Source: Pelobates cultripes
Taxonomy: Eukaryota; Chordata; Amphibia; Anura; Pelobatidae
Length of the DNA stretch: 64,000 nt
NCBI GenBank assembly: GCA_933207985.1
Contig: OW240914.1
Span: 205,025,033 to 205,089,032, forward strand
Direction of reading: 5' to 3'
Shown here: piece by piece, positions 46,696-59,182 of the stretch
How positions within the stretch are numbered: position 1 is the stretch's first letter
How the letters are laid out: the number at the start of each line of letters is the position of its first letter
The notes under the pieces: generated by a model
Told to the model about the DNA's origin: nothing
Database searches by the model: none
What the model saw: the letters and a program-made list of their open reading frames with translations, nothing else
Translations under genes and position numbers: made by a program

Positions 46696-48785
46696 CAAAT
46701 AGGTTAGCTGGGTTATTGGGTTTAAAATAAGACATACAATGAGCTGACTTTAATATTTTCATTGTTAATATGTGTTAGAATTTGAGACTGAGTTAATAAT
46801 AGCGCTGCAATTTAATTATTATGATCTTGATTTCAAGAAGAGTTGCTCTTGGTCTTTCCATCTCTGTTAAGGGGATAAAGAGCTAGCAGAAACACACTTT
46901 GTATAAATCTCTTAATAAAACACTGTATTTTCTAAAATTGCTTGGTGTTTGTATTGAGATTAAATAATTTACACAATTTCTGCAGAACATTATCTTTTTT
47001 TTACAGTCATTATTTTTGGAACCAGTGGCATTAACAAAGAGTACACTTTCATTTCAGTTTGGTATATATTATTATTATACTATATTATATATTAATATAT
47101 ACTATATTATATATCAATATATACTATATTTTATATAGTATAGTTATACAAGAGTGAACATCTCATGATTTGTTTTGTTAAACTTGTGGATTGTGTTAAA
47201 GAGTTAATCCATCATTTAAACACATATTAATTTGTATAGGCAAATGTAAAAGAAATTATTATTGGATTCCAATTTTATCATGGCCTAATGTATGTTCTAT
47301 AAAGCATTTCATGGTACACTACTGTGATAAAATTTACCTTTTTCTCAATATAACACATATTTAAGGGATTAAATTCATCTACAATTAAGGCAGTTTGCAA
47401 GCTCTCTGAACTCTGGGTCCAGAGTTTGAGCACATTGCTCAAAGTTGATGGGCTGGAGTGGTAGGTAAAATAAAGGATTTAAGCTATACTTAACTAAAGT
47501 TATTGTTGCTTTGAGATTGTGGTTGGCTGAATCCTTAAAAAAGCTTTTTTTTTTACCTAACTCCCAACTAACTTAAAATACAACATATGTCTAAGTGGTA
47601 CAGATTAATATGTTTCCCACATCTGCATTTGACTAATGCAACCAGTTTAATAAGTCACAAAACTCCAGATGAACTGAGACAATAAAAAAGAGAATCAGTG
47701 TCTATTTGGAAAGATTTTAAGCAATCAAAGCCAGTTCATAATTTTCTTTCCAAAATCCATTAAAATGCTGCATGTGAAGGAAACTCTGAGAAGTCATTGA
47801 CAACCAATATGCCTCACCTTATTTTTTTTTATTGCACGCTCTAATTTTATAGATTTTGTGAACTTCTTCCCTTCCTACTACTGACTACTAAGTGCATTAA
47901 AGAAACATAAAATCCACTAAAGACTATGCATCATCTGATGCGACACTATGTTAATTGGAAGTAGTATCAGGCTACAACATATTTGGTATATTTTAACACC
48001 ATATGGGAATCTGGGATACAGATTAAACAAGTGACTTATTCTGCAAATGTAATCCATCCAAATATAAGACATGAAGATTCATTTGGCGCAAACTACAATT
48101 CGGACGAATTCTGGCCTATCAGGCGTTCGGCCAAAATTCTGATTTGTGACCTTACGTGCCAGAATCCTGGGGGAATTGAAGCACACAATTTGCTTGGTTT
48201 GCAATGCCATTACTGATATCAGATGAAATAGGGGGTGAAGTGGAGAAGAGAATTCTTATTTGGTGGGGGCAAGTAAGCAACTTTGTTTGCCATGATGGAC
48301 CAGTGGTGCAACACTTGATCATGTGAGCTGCATCTCCTGTCCAACTAAGAGCTAGAAAAAAAAATGATTGGTGGCTAGGGGACAGTCTCTAAATGTTAAT
48401 TTTATTCACAGTGGCAACTGACCAATAGTGGTAAAACGTATGAGCATTAATACAATATATACTTTCAGGCAGGTTTCTTCCAGACACTTTGACTGCAGCT
48501 ACTGAGGGAGACAGACCAGCAGTGATACTGTGTATTTTACCCTTTCTGTGCCCATGTGGGAGATAGCCTGGGTCATCCTCAGTCGGTATAACATTTCCAG
48601 GCTCCCTGGCGTTCTTTTAAATGCCTGACTACTTTTGGGTGTGTTCTTCCATTCTTTGGAATGCATCATGCGTTCCTACCAGTGCTGCCAGGACCTCCAC
48701 TTGCGTCACTGAAAGGCATGACATGTGGCTTAATGGGCTTGGATACATATAATGAAACACATTATGCATTCCACAGGGTTGGATT
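46696..48785. other. no gene seen; TA patch
   Basis: A TA-rich palindromic patch lies at about 47065-47150. An inverted-repeat-like phrase (gaattctggcc...ggccaaaattc) lies near 48107-48140. No recognisable exon. Confidence 0.5.
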
Positions 48786-48965
48786 TTATTATTATTTATA
48801 AAGCGCCAACAAGTTCCGTAGCTCTGTACAATGGGTGGACTAACAGACACATATTTGTAACCAGACAAATTTGACGCACAGGAACAGAGGGATTGAGGGC
48901 CCTGCTCAATGAGCTTACATGCTAGAGGGAGTGGGGTATAGTAACACAAAAGGTAAGTGTAGGAA
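48786..48965 (-). mobile_element. L2-like LINE 3' tip
   Basis: The (ATT)n tract plus tataaagcgccaacaagttc and caatgagcttacatgctaga matches the 3' UTR of the L2-like LINEs. Only about 180 bases are present. Confidence 0.85.
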
Positions 48966-51134
48966 AGGAAAGTAGGTTGCTAGTATAGTATTCATTGAGG
49001 GCTTTGTGTCCCATCCCTCTCAGTTGGAATTCATCTGCATATATATATATACAATCAAACAATCAACATCCTTAAAAACGTTCTGTAAACATTTCTAAAA
49101 TGGTACTGTGAGGAAAAACACAATTTCTTTCAGAAAATGTATGGCTATGCCTAAAATAAAAACTAAGCACATTCTATATCTTGGTTATAAAACTAAAAGA
49201 AGTGTCTGGAGGAAACCTTTGGGGCCAAACCATTTCGAAAAAGGTTTAACCCCTTCAGGCAAGTGCCCAGAGACCTCCTTGGAACCCTAACAAGTTAATT
49301 TTTATATTTTGATCCAGATATACATAATAATCTAATTTGCAAAAATGACTGATATTGTAAAGCAATTTAAACAGGCAATATTGTAGTCAGCTTTGCATTT
49401 AAGCACAGTTTAGCTGCCAGGATGGCCTTCCTGAATTATTTACAGTTACAAAATTGGACCATGAATTAAATTATTCTGACCTAAAAAAACAACATTTTGC
49501 TACATAATTTTGATCAGTTTGCAGAAGATAAAGAATACTTTATGTTTGAGAATTTAGCTGTTTACAATTTGGGAGGAATCTATAATTCGAACCCTGGAGA
49601 TCTAGAAGGTGGGCCAGGATGTTTGTATCACCCTTATGACAAAGATATCTCTTCCCTTGTCATTCATTCTGCATCATTACAATGGGTGCCTGCGTATGAC
49701 ATCAGATCCCAGCACTAATATCTGTAAGTGAGTGCTCAACAAGTTGTAGCAAGGAAATTAGATCTGTTCTAAAGATAGGGGGCACACACCTTGTATTTCA
49801 TCTGCTAAACAAATAGATTAAACTAGGTTGTCAGGGAGTGTTGAGCTCTTAGTTGTAATATAAATATGTTTTACAGCAATTTTTGTATATGTTAAAACTA
49901 ATTAGCATACAAGGTTATTTGATAACTTGGCGAATTTTTGCAGCTTTGGCCTACAATTTGAAATTCACTTTAAATCCCTAGCAGTTCACTCTTTAGTGGA
50001 TAACCCTGTTTCTGTCACATTGCAAAAAACTTGTGAGACCAGTCTAAAATGTGTTTCGATTTTATAAGAATAATAAACAAAAATCATTTACTATTAGTAA
50101 TCAAGTGTATGCTATTTTAAAACTGCCAAAGTATAGTAGATTGTATTCCTTGAAGAATCACAATGCAGTTTCACATTTCAACTTACTGTAAAAAATTAGG
50201 AGGGTGTTTGTTTATGGGGGTTGGGATTAAACTGGGGAATTCCTAAAACATTTTAAACTGACAAGCAAACATGTTTGGGTTGAGTCTGAAATACTACTGG
50301 ACCGTTTCCAATTTAACTGATTTCCAACTGGGATCAGATTGGCCTTCAGGTCATCTCAGTTTTCTCATGCACAATGGACTTTAAAGGAGCCAAGGAACTT
50401 AGGTTTTTGGGGCTAATGAAAGCTGAGAAATCACAATTATTTTGCGTGCTGTAACGTCTAGCTATAGCAATCACCTGCCATCTGCAACTCATGTATGCAG
50501 CAACTCAGATGGCAGGCACTCTATGTTAAACTAATGCACATGCAAAGAATTATTGGTGCGTAGAGAATCACATATCTAGCTGCGTCCTTCCTTGTGTATG
50601 AATTTGTAAAGGAAAAAGAATTGAAAGGCCTTTATAACAAGATTTAGTCATTGGGACTTTACACATTGGAGGAAATGTAAGAACATTAATATTTCCACAG
50701 AGCAGACTACACAGACACTTTCAGATGCAACTCCCCTGCATAGCCCATTTTCTATATCATAAACCTTTTTTTACATATATATAACCAGAGCAATAATTTT
50801 TTACGTAACTTTTATAGTTCTGTCACAGCTTTGCACAATGCTGTGTATCAATACTGCAATACATACAATTTAATACTTGGGCATAGAAGAACGGTCCCCA
50901 GGTAATCTGATCTATAAGAGCAGTCTAAGCTGGTAGCAACCTATTCCTACACCTTGTGTGCAGGAAAGGGGAGGTTAATGACACGTAGTTATGAGCTACT
51001 CTAGGCTTCTATTCATTACACAAAGGATTCCCATATCACCTGCAGGTCCTAAGTGTAAAAAATAATACATCCCCTCATCATTACCATAAACCAAGTTATC
51101 TATTAATTAAACCCTACCTGTGATCCACAGGATT
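48966..51134. other. no gene seen
   Basis: AT-rich, apparently unique within the window. The open frames at 49108 and 49497 show no motif I recognise. Confidence 0.5.
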
Positions 51135-51190
51135 GATAGACAGACAGACAGACAGACAGACAGATAGATAGATAGATAGATAGATAGATA
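51135..51190. repeat. GACA/GATA microsatellite
   Basis: Tandem gaca then gata units. A second GATA tract lies at 51475-51516, on the other side of the hairpin. Confidence 0.95.
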
Positions 51191-51211
51191 GGGTGTGCAC
51201 CAGAAAAGCCA

Positions 51212-51425
51212 GCATTTTAGGCCATGTAAAGAAGATTCCAATTTAATTTTCAAGTAAATCCATATATAGTCAACGTTTCAGTTCGATTAGCGAACTTTCC
51301 TCAGGACATGGATATGATGACATAGATATGTCCTGAGGAAAGTTCATTACTTGAACTGAAACATTGACTATGTAGAAATTTACTTGAAAATTAAATTGGA
51401 ATCTTCTTTACATGGCCTAAAGTGC
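51212..51425. repeat. long hairpin, arms about 95 bp
   Basis: The left arm (about 51212-51308) contains ggccatgtaaagaagattcc, ttcaagtaaat and gaactttcctcagga. It pairs with the right arm (about 51329-51425), which has tcctgaggaaagttc, atttacttgaaaa and ggaatcttctttacatggcc. The loop is about 20 bases, with few mismatches. It is flanked by GATA tracts and is probably a foldback element. Confidence 0.9.
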
Positions 51426-51474
51426 TTCATCAATGTTTACTTAGGGTCTGGAGTGCAGGAATGTATAAATATTG

Positions 51475-51516
51475 TAGATAGATAGATAGATAGATAGATA
51501 GACAGATAGATAGATA
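51475..51516. repeat. GATA microsatellite
   Basis: About ten gata units with one gaca interruption. Confidence 0.95.
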
Positions 51517-52266
51517 TTAGATAAAAGTCGTAATTCTTATCTTTATCCTATTCTCTAGAGTCCAAAAACAAACCATAGTAAGATGCAGTGGACTAACACC
51601 TTGTCAGTTGCTGGTGTCTTATTAACTGGATATGCGTTGTTTATAATAATTCACTAAAGAAGTAGTGGTATGCATTAATATCAACTAGTTTGTAAACAAA
51701 AAAATAGATTAACAACAGTTTGAAATTTCATCCTTAGATATCAATGTTTTAGTTCCAAATTATTTAGTTAAATCTAAAGTACTCTAACATCATTAAATAG
51801 CCAGCAGAACAGTGAGCAAAAAGATCTGCTGTACAAATTATATGGTTTACATGGTGCCGAAAGAGTTAAAAAGGACTCGTATTTTGTAGAGTTCTACAAT
51901 GCTTTGTAATTAGAGCTAGCCACATATAGCAGTGCAGTTCTCCAAGAGGAATTTGAAATATACGTTTGTACACATCACTCATTTGAGTCTTATTTGGTAG
52001 TCTCTCTGGATTTCTTGCCTAACATATGTTTGAATGTTTTAAAATTACCAAATGATAAAGAAATCAGACCATGCAATATTTTAACAACTATAGAACCTAA
52101 ACAGATAAAACTAGCACAGATCAGATAACGTTTACTTAGTTGTATTTCAATCTCTATTTTTTAGATGACCCGCAGGATGTTCCATAAACAAGAAAATATA
52201 TTGTGATCGGCTCCCTGGCTCCTCTGACTACAGTAGGCTGTGCATTATCAACAAATATTTAGGACA
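51517..52266. other. no gene seen
   Basis: AT-rich; no exon or repeat end recognised. Confidence 0.5.
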
Positions 52267-52274
52267 GTCTAGAA

Positions 52275-53083
52275 CAGGGGAAGGCAACCTTTTAGCAGCA
52301 CTGTGCCAAAATAGGATTGTGATGTCCCATAGCGTGCCAATCTTTTTTTTCTTTTTTTTAAATTGAGGTGTGTATGTTGTCGTATTCTGCTTGTGTTATT
52401 TACACTGTAGTTGCTTTGTATCGTTGCATTTGTGCTTATATGACTGATTATATTGTATATGTTCATGAGTAGTTTGTGGTATCGTGTATGATATCTATGA
52501 ATGTCGGCTGTGTATGGGGGCTGCTTGTAGAATTGTGTGTGAGGATGGATATGTCACATAGTGTGTTTGGTAGTGTATGTATGTGTGGGGCTGTTTGGGT
52601 TATTGCATGTGAGAGGCTGCATGTCGTGTTGTGTGCATGTATGTGGATTGTTAGTGGTGTTGAGTTTGTGCAGATTGTGTGTGTATTTGTGTGTGGGCTG
52701 TTCGTATGATTTGTATAAGGGGAGGGTTATTCTGCATTTCTGTGTATATCTAGCAGTGTGAGTGGCATCCCTAGGTTCCAGTGGGGACCAGGCTGGCCAG
52801 GTACAGGACAAGGACAGGAGCTGCTACAGCAGTTGTGGGGTGCTCTACTCCTGTGTGTATTCCCATTCACAAGTGCTGGAATGAAGTGATCTGAGATCAC
52901 TTCCTCTATGTGCTGCAATGCATAAATTGAGGATTGCCCTTTACCACCTTTTCGTATTAGCAGATATCTGAAGTTTCCCTGTGTCTCCTGATAGGCCAGG
53001 GCCTGTTCTAGCAGCCTTGAGTGCCGTGCAAAGACACCACGAGTGCCGTGCATGGCACATGTGCCTTACGTTGCCTACCCCTG
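52275..53083. mobile_element. non-autonomous hAT-like element, 809 bp
   Basis: The left end caggggaaggcaacctt and the right end (caggggtaggcaacgta in reverse complement) match closely. The octamer gtctagaa flanks both sides perfectly (52267-52274 and 53084-53091). The interior is TG-rich on the left and has a GC-richer right part. No transposase. It is a different subfamily from the GC-rich-ended copies. Confidence 0.92.
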
Positions 53084-53154
53084 GTCTAGAACAACCAATA
53101 GGTAAGTAAAACACTAACTATATTTCATATTATATTTGCAATGGAAAATCATAA

Positions 53155-53396
53155 TTAATAATAATAACAAAGTGTTTAACCAGGAAAAGTACATTCAGAT
53201 TGCTCTGGTTTCCAAGTGCATCTTGGGAATGCCCAACATCCAGGAGTTGTTACTATCACCCAATTTAATGGTACTCATTTTATCTACCTCAGAAGGATGA
53301 AGGGCTGAGTCAACCCTGCCGAGATTTGAACCAGCAGCCCCCAAGGGTTAGAACAGATTCTGCTGTTGCATTAGCTCACTGAGCTATTTCACCGGC
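53155..53396 (-). mobile_element. tRNA-derived SINE
   Basis: On the minus strand an A-box-like TAGCTCAGTGAG (53375-53386) and a B-box-like GGTTCAAATCTCG (53320-53332) are spaced as in a pol III promoter. Downstream is a tail with agcccttcatccttctgagg, aaatgagtacc and a (TTA)n end at 53155-53170. The head begins ggccggtgaaatagctc, close to a tRNA gene start. It is not a functional tRNA gene, since the 3' acceptor side is missing. The same tail occurs at 22500-22740. Confidence 0.8.
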
Positions 53397-53695
53397 CTAT
53401 ATCAAAACCTGACTTAAAGTCTATTCTTATTTTTGGTTGTTTAGCAACAATGGTGTTTTTAAAATAACATCCCAGTCCCCTAGGTCGGTGATTCCAAACT
53501 TTTTTTCACTTGTGTACACCTTGGCAGCCCATTTCTAATAATTGGATCTCTTATATTAGCAAAATGTTTATAATTAATATAGTTGCTAATGCATATATTT
53601 TTCTGCCCTAGGATCCCCTGCTTCTCCTCTGCCCTATGCTCCCCAGTGCTTCACCTCTGCCCCCCCTGCTCCTCCTCTACCCCAGTGTTTGATTT
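53397..53695. other. no gene seen; old hAT-like tip possible
   Basis: The phrase ggtgattccaaactttttt near 53486 resembles an old hAT-type terminus. A C-rich patch follows. No exon. Confidence 0.35.
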
Positions 53696-54196
53696 GAAGG
53701 GTTTATTTGCATATAGTGTACCAGTTATCAGGTGCCCAGCTGGAATAAAAACCTGTCCAAGAGAAGAGCTGGCCACCATGGATGTCAAAACCCAGAAACT
53801 ACTCACTGTGAATGGAGGATTACACCCGTAATCCAGCACCAAGACACTATAGTCGGAAAGAAGGAGGTTGGGCCTGATGAGTGTCAAGGCCACAGTCTTG
53901 TATGAAACACAGAACATCCACAAGCATATCACAAAGATGGCTCTCAAAGATGAACTGCTAAGAGAATGCCTGAGACAACAACAGAACAACAACAACAACA
54001 GAAAAGGAGAAGGTTCCATGGCAAGACAAACCTCTCCACATGGTGTACCACTGGCAGATATGGAAGTGGCTCACATCACAAAATCCTACCAGTGGTTAGA
54101 AAATGCATCAGATCAATAAATGCATGGGTCTACAAAACCAGGCAAGACCCAAGGTGCCAATTGTGCAGAATGGCCTCTGAAACAATCTAGCACATA

Positions 54197-55772
54197 CAGT
54201 GAGGGAAAAAAGTATTTGATCCCCTGCTGATTTTTCCCACTGATAAAGAAATGATCAGACTATAATTGTAATGGTAGTTGTATTTTACCAGTGTGAGACA
54301 GAATAACAAAAAGAAAATCCAGAAAAAAAGCATGTCAAAAAAGTTATAAATTGATTTGCATGTCAATGAGTTAAATACGTATTTGATCCCCTATCTATCA
54401 GCAAGATTTCTGGTTCCCAGGTGTCTTTTATACAGGTAACGAACTGAGATTATGAGCACTTTCCTAAAGGGAGTGCTCCTAATCTCAGCTTGTTACCTCC
54501 ATAAAAGACACCTGTCCACAGAAGCAATCAATCAGATTCCAAACTTTCCACCATGGACAAGACCAAAGAGCTGTCCAAGGATACCAGGGACAAGATTGTA
54601 GACCTACACAAGGCTGGAATGGGTTACAAGTCGCCAAGCAGCTTGGTGAGAAGGGGACAACAGTTGGTGCAATTATTTGCAAATGGAAGAAACACAAAAT
54701 AACTGTCAGTCTCCCTCGGTCTGGTGCTCCATGCAAGATCTCACCTCGTGGAGTTTCAATGATCATGAGAATGGTGAGGAATCAGCCCAGAACTATATGG
54801 GAGGATCTTCTTAATGATCTCAAGGCAGCTGGGACTAAAGTCACCAAGAAAACAATTGGTAACACATTATGTCGTAAAGGACTGAAATCCTGCAGTGCCT
54901 GCAAGGTCCCCCTGCTCAAGAAAGCACATGTACAGGCCCATCTGAAGTTTGCCAATGAACATTTGAATGATTCAGAGGAGAACTGGGTGAAAGTGTTGTG
55001 GTCCAATGAGACCAAAATCGAGCTCTCTTGCATCAACTCAACTCGCCGTGTTTGGAGGAGGAGGAATGCTGCCTATGACCCCAAGAACACCATCCCCACT
55101 GTCAAACATGGAAGTTGAAACATTATGCTTTGGGGATGTTTTTCTGCTAAGGGGACAGGACAAGTGCACCACCACATCAAAGGGACGATGGACGAGGCCA
55201 TGTACTATCAAATCTTGGGTGAGAACCTCCTTCCCACAGCCAGGGCATTAAAAATGGGTTGTGAATGGCTATTCCAGCATGACAATGACCCAAAACACAC
55301 AGCCAAGGTAACAAAGGAGTGGCTCAAGAAAAAAACACATTAAGTTTCTGGAGTGGCCTAGCCAGTCTCCAGACCTTAATCCCACAGAAAATCTGTGGAG
55401 GGAGCTGAAGGTTCGAGTTGCCAAACGTCAGCAAAACCTTAATGACTTGGAGAGGATCTGCAAAGAGGAGTGGGACAAAATCCCTCCTGAGATGTGTGCA
55501 AACCTGGTGGCCAACTACAAGAAACATCTGACCTCTGTGATTGCCAACAAGGGTTTTGCCACCAAGTACTAAGTTGAAGAGGTCAAATGCTTATTTCACT
55601 CAATGACATGCAAATCAATTTATAACTTTTTTGACATGCATTTTTCTGGATTTTTCTCTCTCTCTCTTACTGTTAAAATATACCTACCATTAAAATTATA
55701 GACTGATCATTTCTTTGTCAGTGGGCAAACGTTCAAAATCAGCAGGGGATCAAATACTATTTTCCCTCACTG
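54197..55772 (+). mobile_element. Tc1-like transposon, 1576 bp, TA duplication
   Basis: TA at 54195-54196 and 55773-55774 flanks termini that both read cagtgagggaaaa inward. The terminal inverted repeats are long (about 190 bases), with the inner phrase aaaagttataaattgatttg present at both ends, as in IR/DR-type Tc1 elements. Internal to the left repeat is a further hairpin at about 54419-54515 (caggtgtcttttat ... ataaaagacacctg). It carries one transposase pseudogene. Some fish and frog Tc1 families share this terminus; I do not assign a name. Confidence 0.93.
54553..55572 (+). pseudogene. Tc1-like transposase, inactivated
   Basis: A DDE transposase of the Tc1/mariner superfamily, which cuts at the element ends and inserts at TA. 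It starts ATG at 54553 ([20 protein letters not shown]) and ends TAA at 55570-55572. Helix-turn-helix pieces lie at 54759-54900. The first catalytic Asp, normally in WSDET, is Asn here (WSNET, codon 55005-55007). The second (HDNDPKHTA) and the Glu ([11 protein letters not shown]) remain with DD34E-like spacing. There is a frameshift near 54630, a TGA at 55116-55118 and a compensating frameshift near 55335. Full length would be about 340 aa, the normal size. Confidence 0.9.
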
Positions 55773-56050
55773 TAGTGGCTGGGTGGAAGATGTTAGCAAG
55801 GACAGCATACACTGAAATGCACAAACAAGTTGCTGGGATTGTCTATCCAGTGATTATAACATCAGGAAGAAGCAACATGAGAAGGTGAACAAATACCAAG
55901 TACTGGAAAAGCAGCTAGAAGGGATGTTGTGTCTAGGTGGTACATCTGAGATCACTGTCCAGAAGAGTGCAGTTCTAGAACAAGCTAAGATACTGCACAG
56001 ATCCCTCATATTCCCAGGCATTTGTAAAATGATCACTAAAATGGTTTAAA

Positions 56051-57545
56051 GATACAGCAAACTGAGTCTGCACACGTAGTAATATACAGGCAAAAACTGC
56101 TAAAAAAAATGCATCAAATGCAGAACCCATAATGTATGACGCACTATTTTAAGATGAACCATAAATAGGTACATGTGTATTTTTTTTTTATATTTACATT
56201 TTAAAAACCTTACAGGAATTTTGGCTGTAATTATACTAGGTTGCCAGTGGTACCAGTTCTGAAAATATATCATTCTAATCTATTTTGCATTTTAAAGTTA
56301 GCAAACACCTGTTCAGTATTACAGAAAACAGATGTGACTATTTAACCAGATTATAGAGTAGTCCACTTTCTCTTCTATTTTGCCCAGTTTGCAGTATTAA
56401 AGTCTTATTGTTTAAAACAGATTAAAAATTAGGTTGATAACGTAACCATAATAGCTGTAAATTACATCCAGCGCTGTGTAAGGGCAGCTTATTCATACAA
56501 TGGTTTATTGACTATTAACTTCTGATCTCCATTGTGCATTTCAAGATTTCTTCCACACATATTTAAAAACTGCGCTTGGTGATACAACTGCAATAGATGA
56601 CAGAAAAGGGATTCAATTTAAATGTAGACCACATCATAGAATTTTTGGCAGTGATACAACACAAACTCGCAGTTATGAACCTGCTTTGAGAGCACGCAAT
56701 GAATAAATGTGAAAAATTTGAACCAAGACTCAGTCAGTATGTGAATATTTTCATTTAAATTATTTTTCCTTTCAGTAACATTTTATTTTATCATGTGCAG
56801 CCCATGCCACAAAATAAAGAATGACTGTCTGAAGTGAAGCAGCCAATCGTCACTGTAGCTCACAGGCTGCTGCAGACTGGATGAGACCACATGGGTTGCA
56901 AATGTTTATGGTTGCCAAATACCCCAACTTAATTGGAACAGATTCAACACGGTGGAGGCTTGTCCATAGGGTCACTTGGAGCAGCGCCCCACCAGTTTTT
57001 ATGTGAAGAAAATGTATTTGCAGTAGTTTAGAAACACTAAGATTCTTCTTTAGGAGGGGAGGGTAGTAAGCCAATAAAATGTGGTGACAAATAGTGTCTC
57101 TATAATTCAGTAATAGGTTTCAGTACTGCAGGGCTCCTCCCTTTCATTAGTACCTGTTTGAAGAAGCTTGCTTGAGAGCAACTAGACATATAAAAAATGG
57201 GTCTGGTTTAAAATCTGCTCGGTTCCAGCAGTTTTTGCACATACCTAGTGTCCTTTAAGAAGGAATTTCAGAAATTCCCTTTGAGTTGCCATTTAGGCAA
57301 CAGTGCCAGCTGCTCATGAGTGGAGGCTTGCTATTGGCCTCTCTATTCAGAGACCATCATTGGCTGATAACACCAGGTGGTGGGGTTAAAATGCCCACAG
57401 GAAAGAGAAGTAAGAAGCCATATTGGAAGTAACAGAGAGAGAGCACAGAAGCAGCAGCTCCAGGCTAAATGCAATTGTATAATATTATATTTTTTCTGTC
57501 CCCCAATAGCACTACTGATGGCCTAAGGGCAGATAAAGTAAGAAA

Positions 57546-57587
<42 letters not shown>

Positions 57588-58160
57588 AGGAAAGCCCAGG
57601 GGTGTCAAGGGGAGGGGGGCATATATCACATAGATCACTGTGCTGCCTATCATTAACAGTTTTAATAACTCCAACTACACATGAACACCATCCTTTTTAA
57701 AGTGCTTAGTCACTCTACAGCCGAGACCTTAGACACTAGTGCTGTGGCTAGTTGAAAAGCTGTGAAGCTCCACACTGCAGGACCTGGGCTGTGACTCTGA
57801 GGACTGATCTGATTCTTATTTCAATCTGTTTTAGTCTATAATGATTGCTGATTTGTTAATCATGTCAGCTCTATAATATCCCTGAAGATTAACTATATTT
57901 TAAGCTGCAAATGGGAGCTTATTGTGAGTCAGAAGTAGCAGACATGTTTGGAGTATCAAGATGCTTTAACCATGTGCACATTGTATGATGAGAGCTAATA
58001 GAGTAGCATACATATTTCATAACAGCAGCAATATTTAATAAAAATCTAAAGTTATCATAGCAGGAGCACTAATGAAGATGAGATCATGTAAGTGAAAAAG
58101 CTAAGAGAAGGCTAGGAAGATAGAGAGAGAGATAAAGCATTTTACATAGGCATATACTGT
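56051..58160. other. no gene seen; TA microsatellite
   Basis: A TA run of about 38 bases at 57547-57586. The phrase ggaatttcagaaattcc near 57262 is a small palindrome of T2-MITE type. No exon recognised. Confidence 0.5.
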
Positions 58161-58163
58161 GTA

Positions 58164-59182
58164 TTGCAACTCCGAGTAATTCATCACAGTAATCCTTGTT
58201 GTGTGGGATAGTTCTGAGTATCTCCTTATTCGAAGTGCCATTCGACCACGAGGTGGCGGCCATCTTGTTCGCATGGACCAAAACCGCGAATGCCCTGGAA
58301 CTATTCTTGGCATGAAAACTTTCCGGGTCCCGGTCGGTTCCTCAGTCACCCTTAGCCACGATTCTCTGAAACTAATTCCGGCCTGAAGACTTTGCCGTTC
58401 CCAGTTGGTCCTCTAGCGGCACTTAGCCGTGATTCTATGGAACTATTTTTGGCTATGGGACCATGCTTGTGGTCGGTAAAAACTATGACTTCCATAAAAT
58501 TTCTGAACCCCTGAAATTATCTTGGTGATTTTTGGATATGTTGGTCACCCAGATCAGGGCTGTCAGGGGATGTAATTTTTATGGTGATTTTATGTGTTTT
58601 AAGGTATTTTGGGGGTTTTGTAAAAATGTGTGTTTTCTGTGTTTGGAGATAATTGAGTTTAGTATAGTGCTTGACTCAATTATCTCCTAAGTAAAAGGGA
58701 AGGCTTATTGTATTGTATGTGGGAGTGTCACTCTGTTATTATTGGTTTGTAAGTTTGTGTCCTGGTCCCCAACAAGGTCCATGTGGGCGTACCCCTTGCA
58801 TGGGGACTGTCATAAAAGGCCAGTGAGGCACCATTAAAATTGAGATCCTCTTAACCCTCAACATAGAGTCACATCTCATGTGTGGAGGAGACAGCTATAT
58901 TCACTCTGGGGATTGCTATACTCCTTATGGGTTCAAATCACTAGCTCTTATAAGAGCTGCTCCTGCTAAGCTCTCTGGAGTAGGAGAGGTTCACCCACTG
59001 GAAGCTGGATCCTGGTTTTGGGTCTAGGGTGGGTGGAGGACAGCGAGACCCCAACCAAGCTGCAGGGGTCCGTGGGGTCTACAGTGCTTAATGTGTCTGG
59101 TGGAGTGCTTGGAGTCCTCGGTAAGCACTAAGAGCATCGATTGACGTAGGCACCTGACCGGGGTGCAAGACAGTCCGTCACA
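58164..59182 (+). mobile_element. LTR, probably solo
   Basis: It ends CAGTCCGTCACA and shares gagaggttcacccactggaa, gcatggaccaaaaccgcgaa and ggagtgcttggagtcctcgg with the other LTRs. In plus orientation it carries two to three copies of the 70-base unit, with ggaactatttttggc (58290-58460). No primer site or gag follows at 59183. The start is uncertain; 58164 is chosen from a TG flanked by gtat, and gtat also follows the LTR (a possible 4-bp duplication). Confidence 0.7.

Larger units (their letters stand above)
53700..56050 (+). pseudogene. R4/Dong-like LINE C-terminal region, split by Tc1
   Basis: The left part (53700-54196) encodes VPVIRCPAGIKTCPREEL, DVKTQKLLTVNGGLHP, then SVKATVLYETQNIHKHITKM and, in another frame, KTRQDPRCQLCRMASETI. 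The right part (55773-56050) continues with VAGWKMLARTAYTEMHKQVA and then KKQHEKVNKYQVLEKQLE and TSEITVQKSAVLEQAKIL. The CxxC...H motif resembles the zinc-binding CCHC of R2/R4-type LINEs with restriction-like endonuclease. The last Cys is replaced by Trp. The stretch that should hold the endonuclease catalytic residues is absent. There are stops and shifts, including tag at 54188-54190. Clade from memory of the family. Confidence 0.7.

Noticed and set aside
49497..49718. 73-codon frame as a small gene
   Set aside because: Length is within chance expectation and no motif is recognisable.
53310..53396. A genuine tRNA gene
   Set aside because: A and B boxes are present, but the acceptor stem is not closed and a SINE tail follows.
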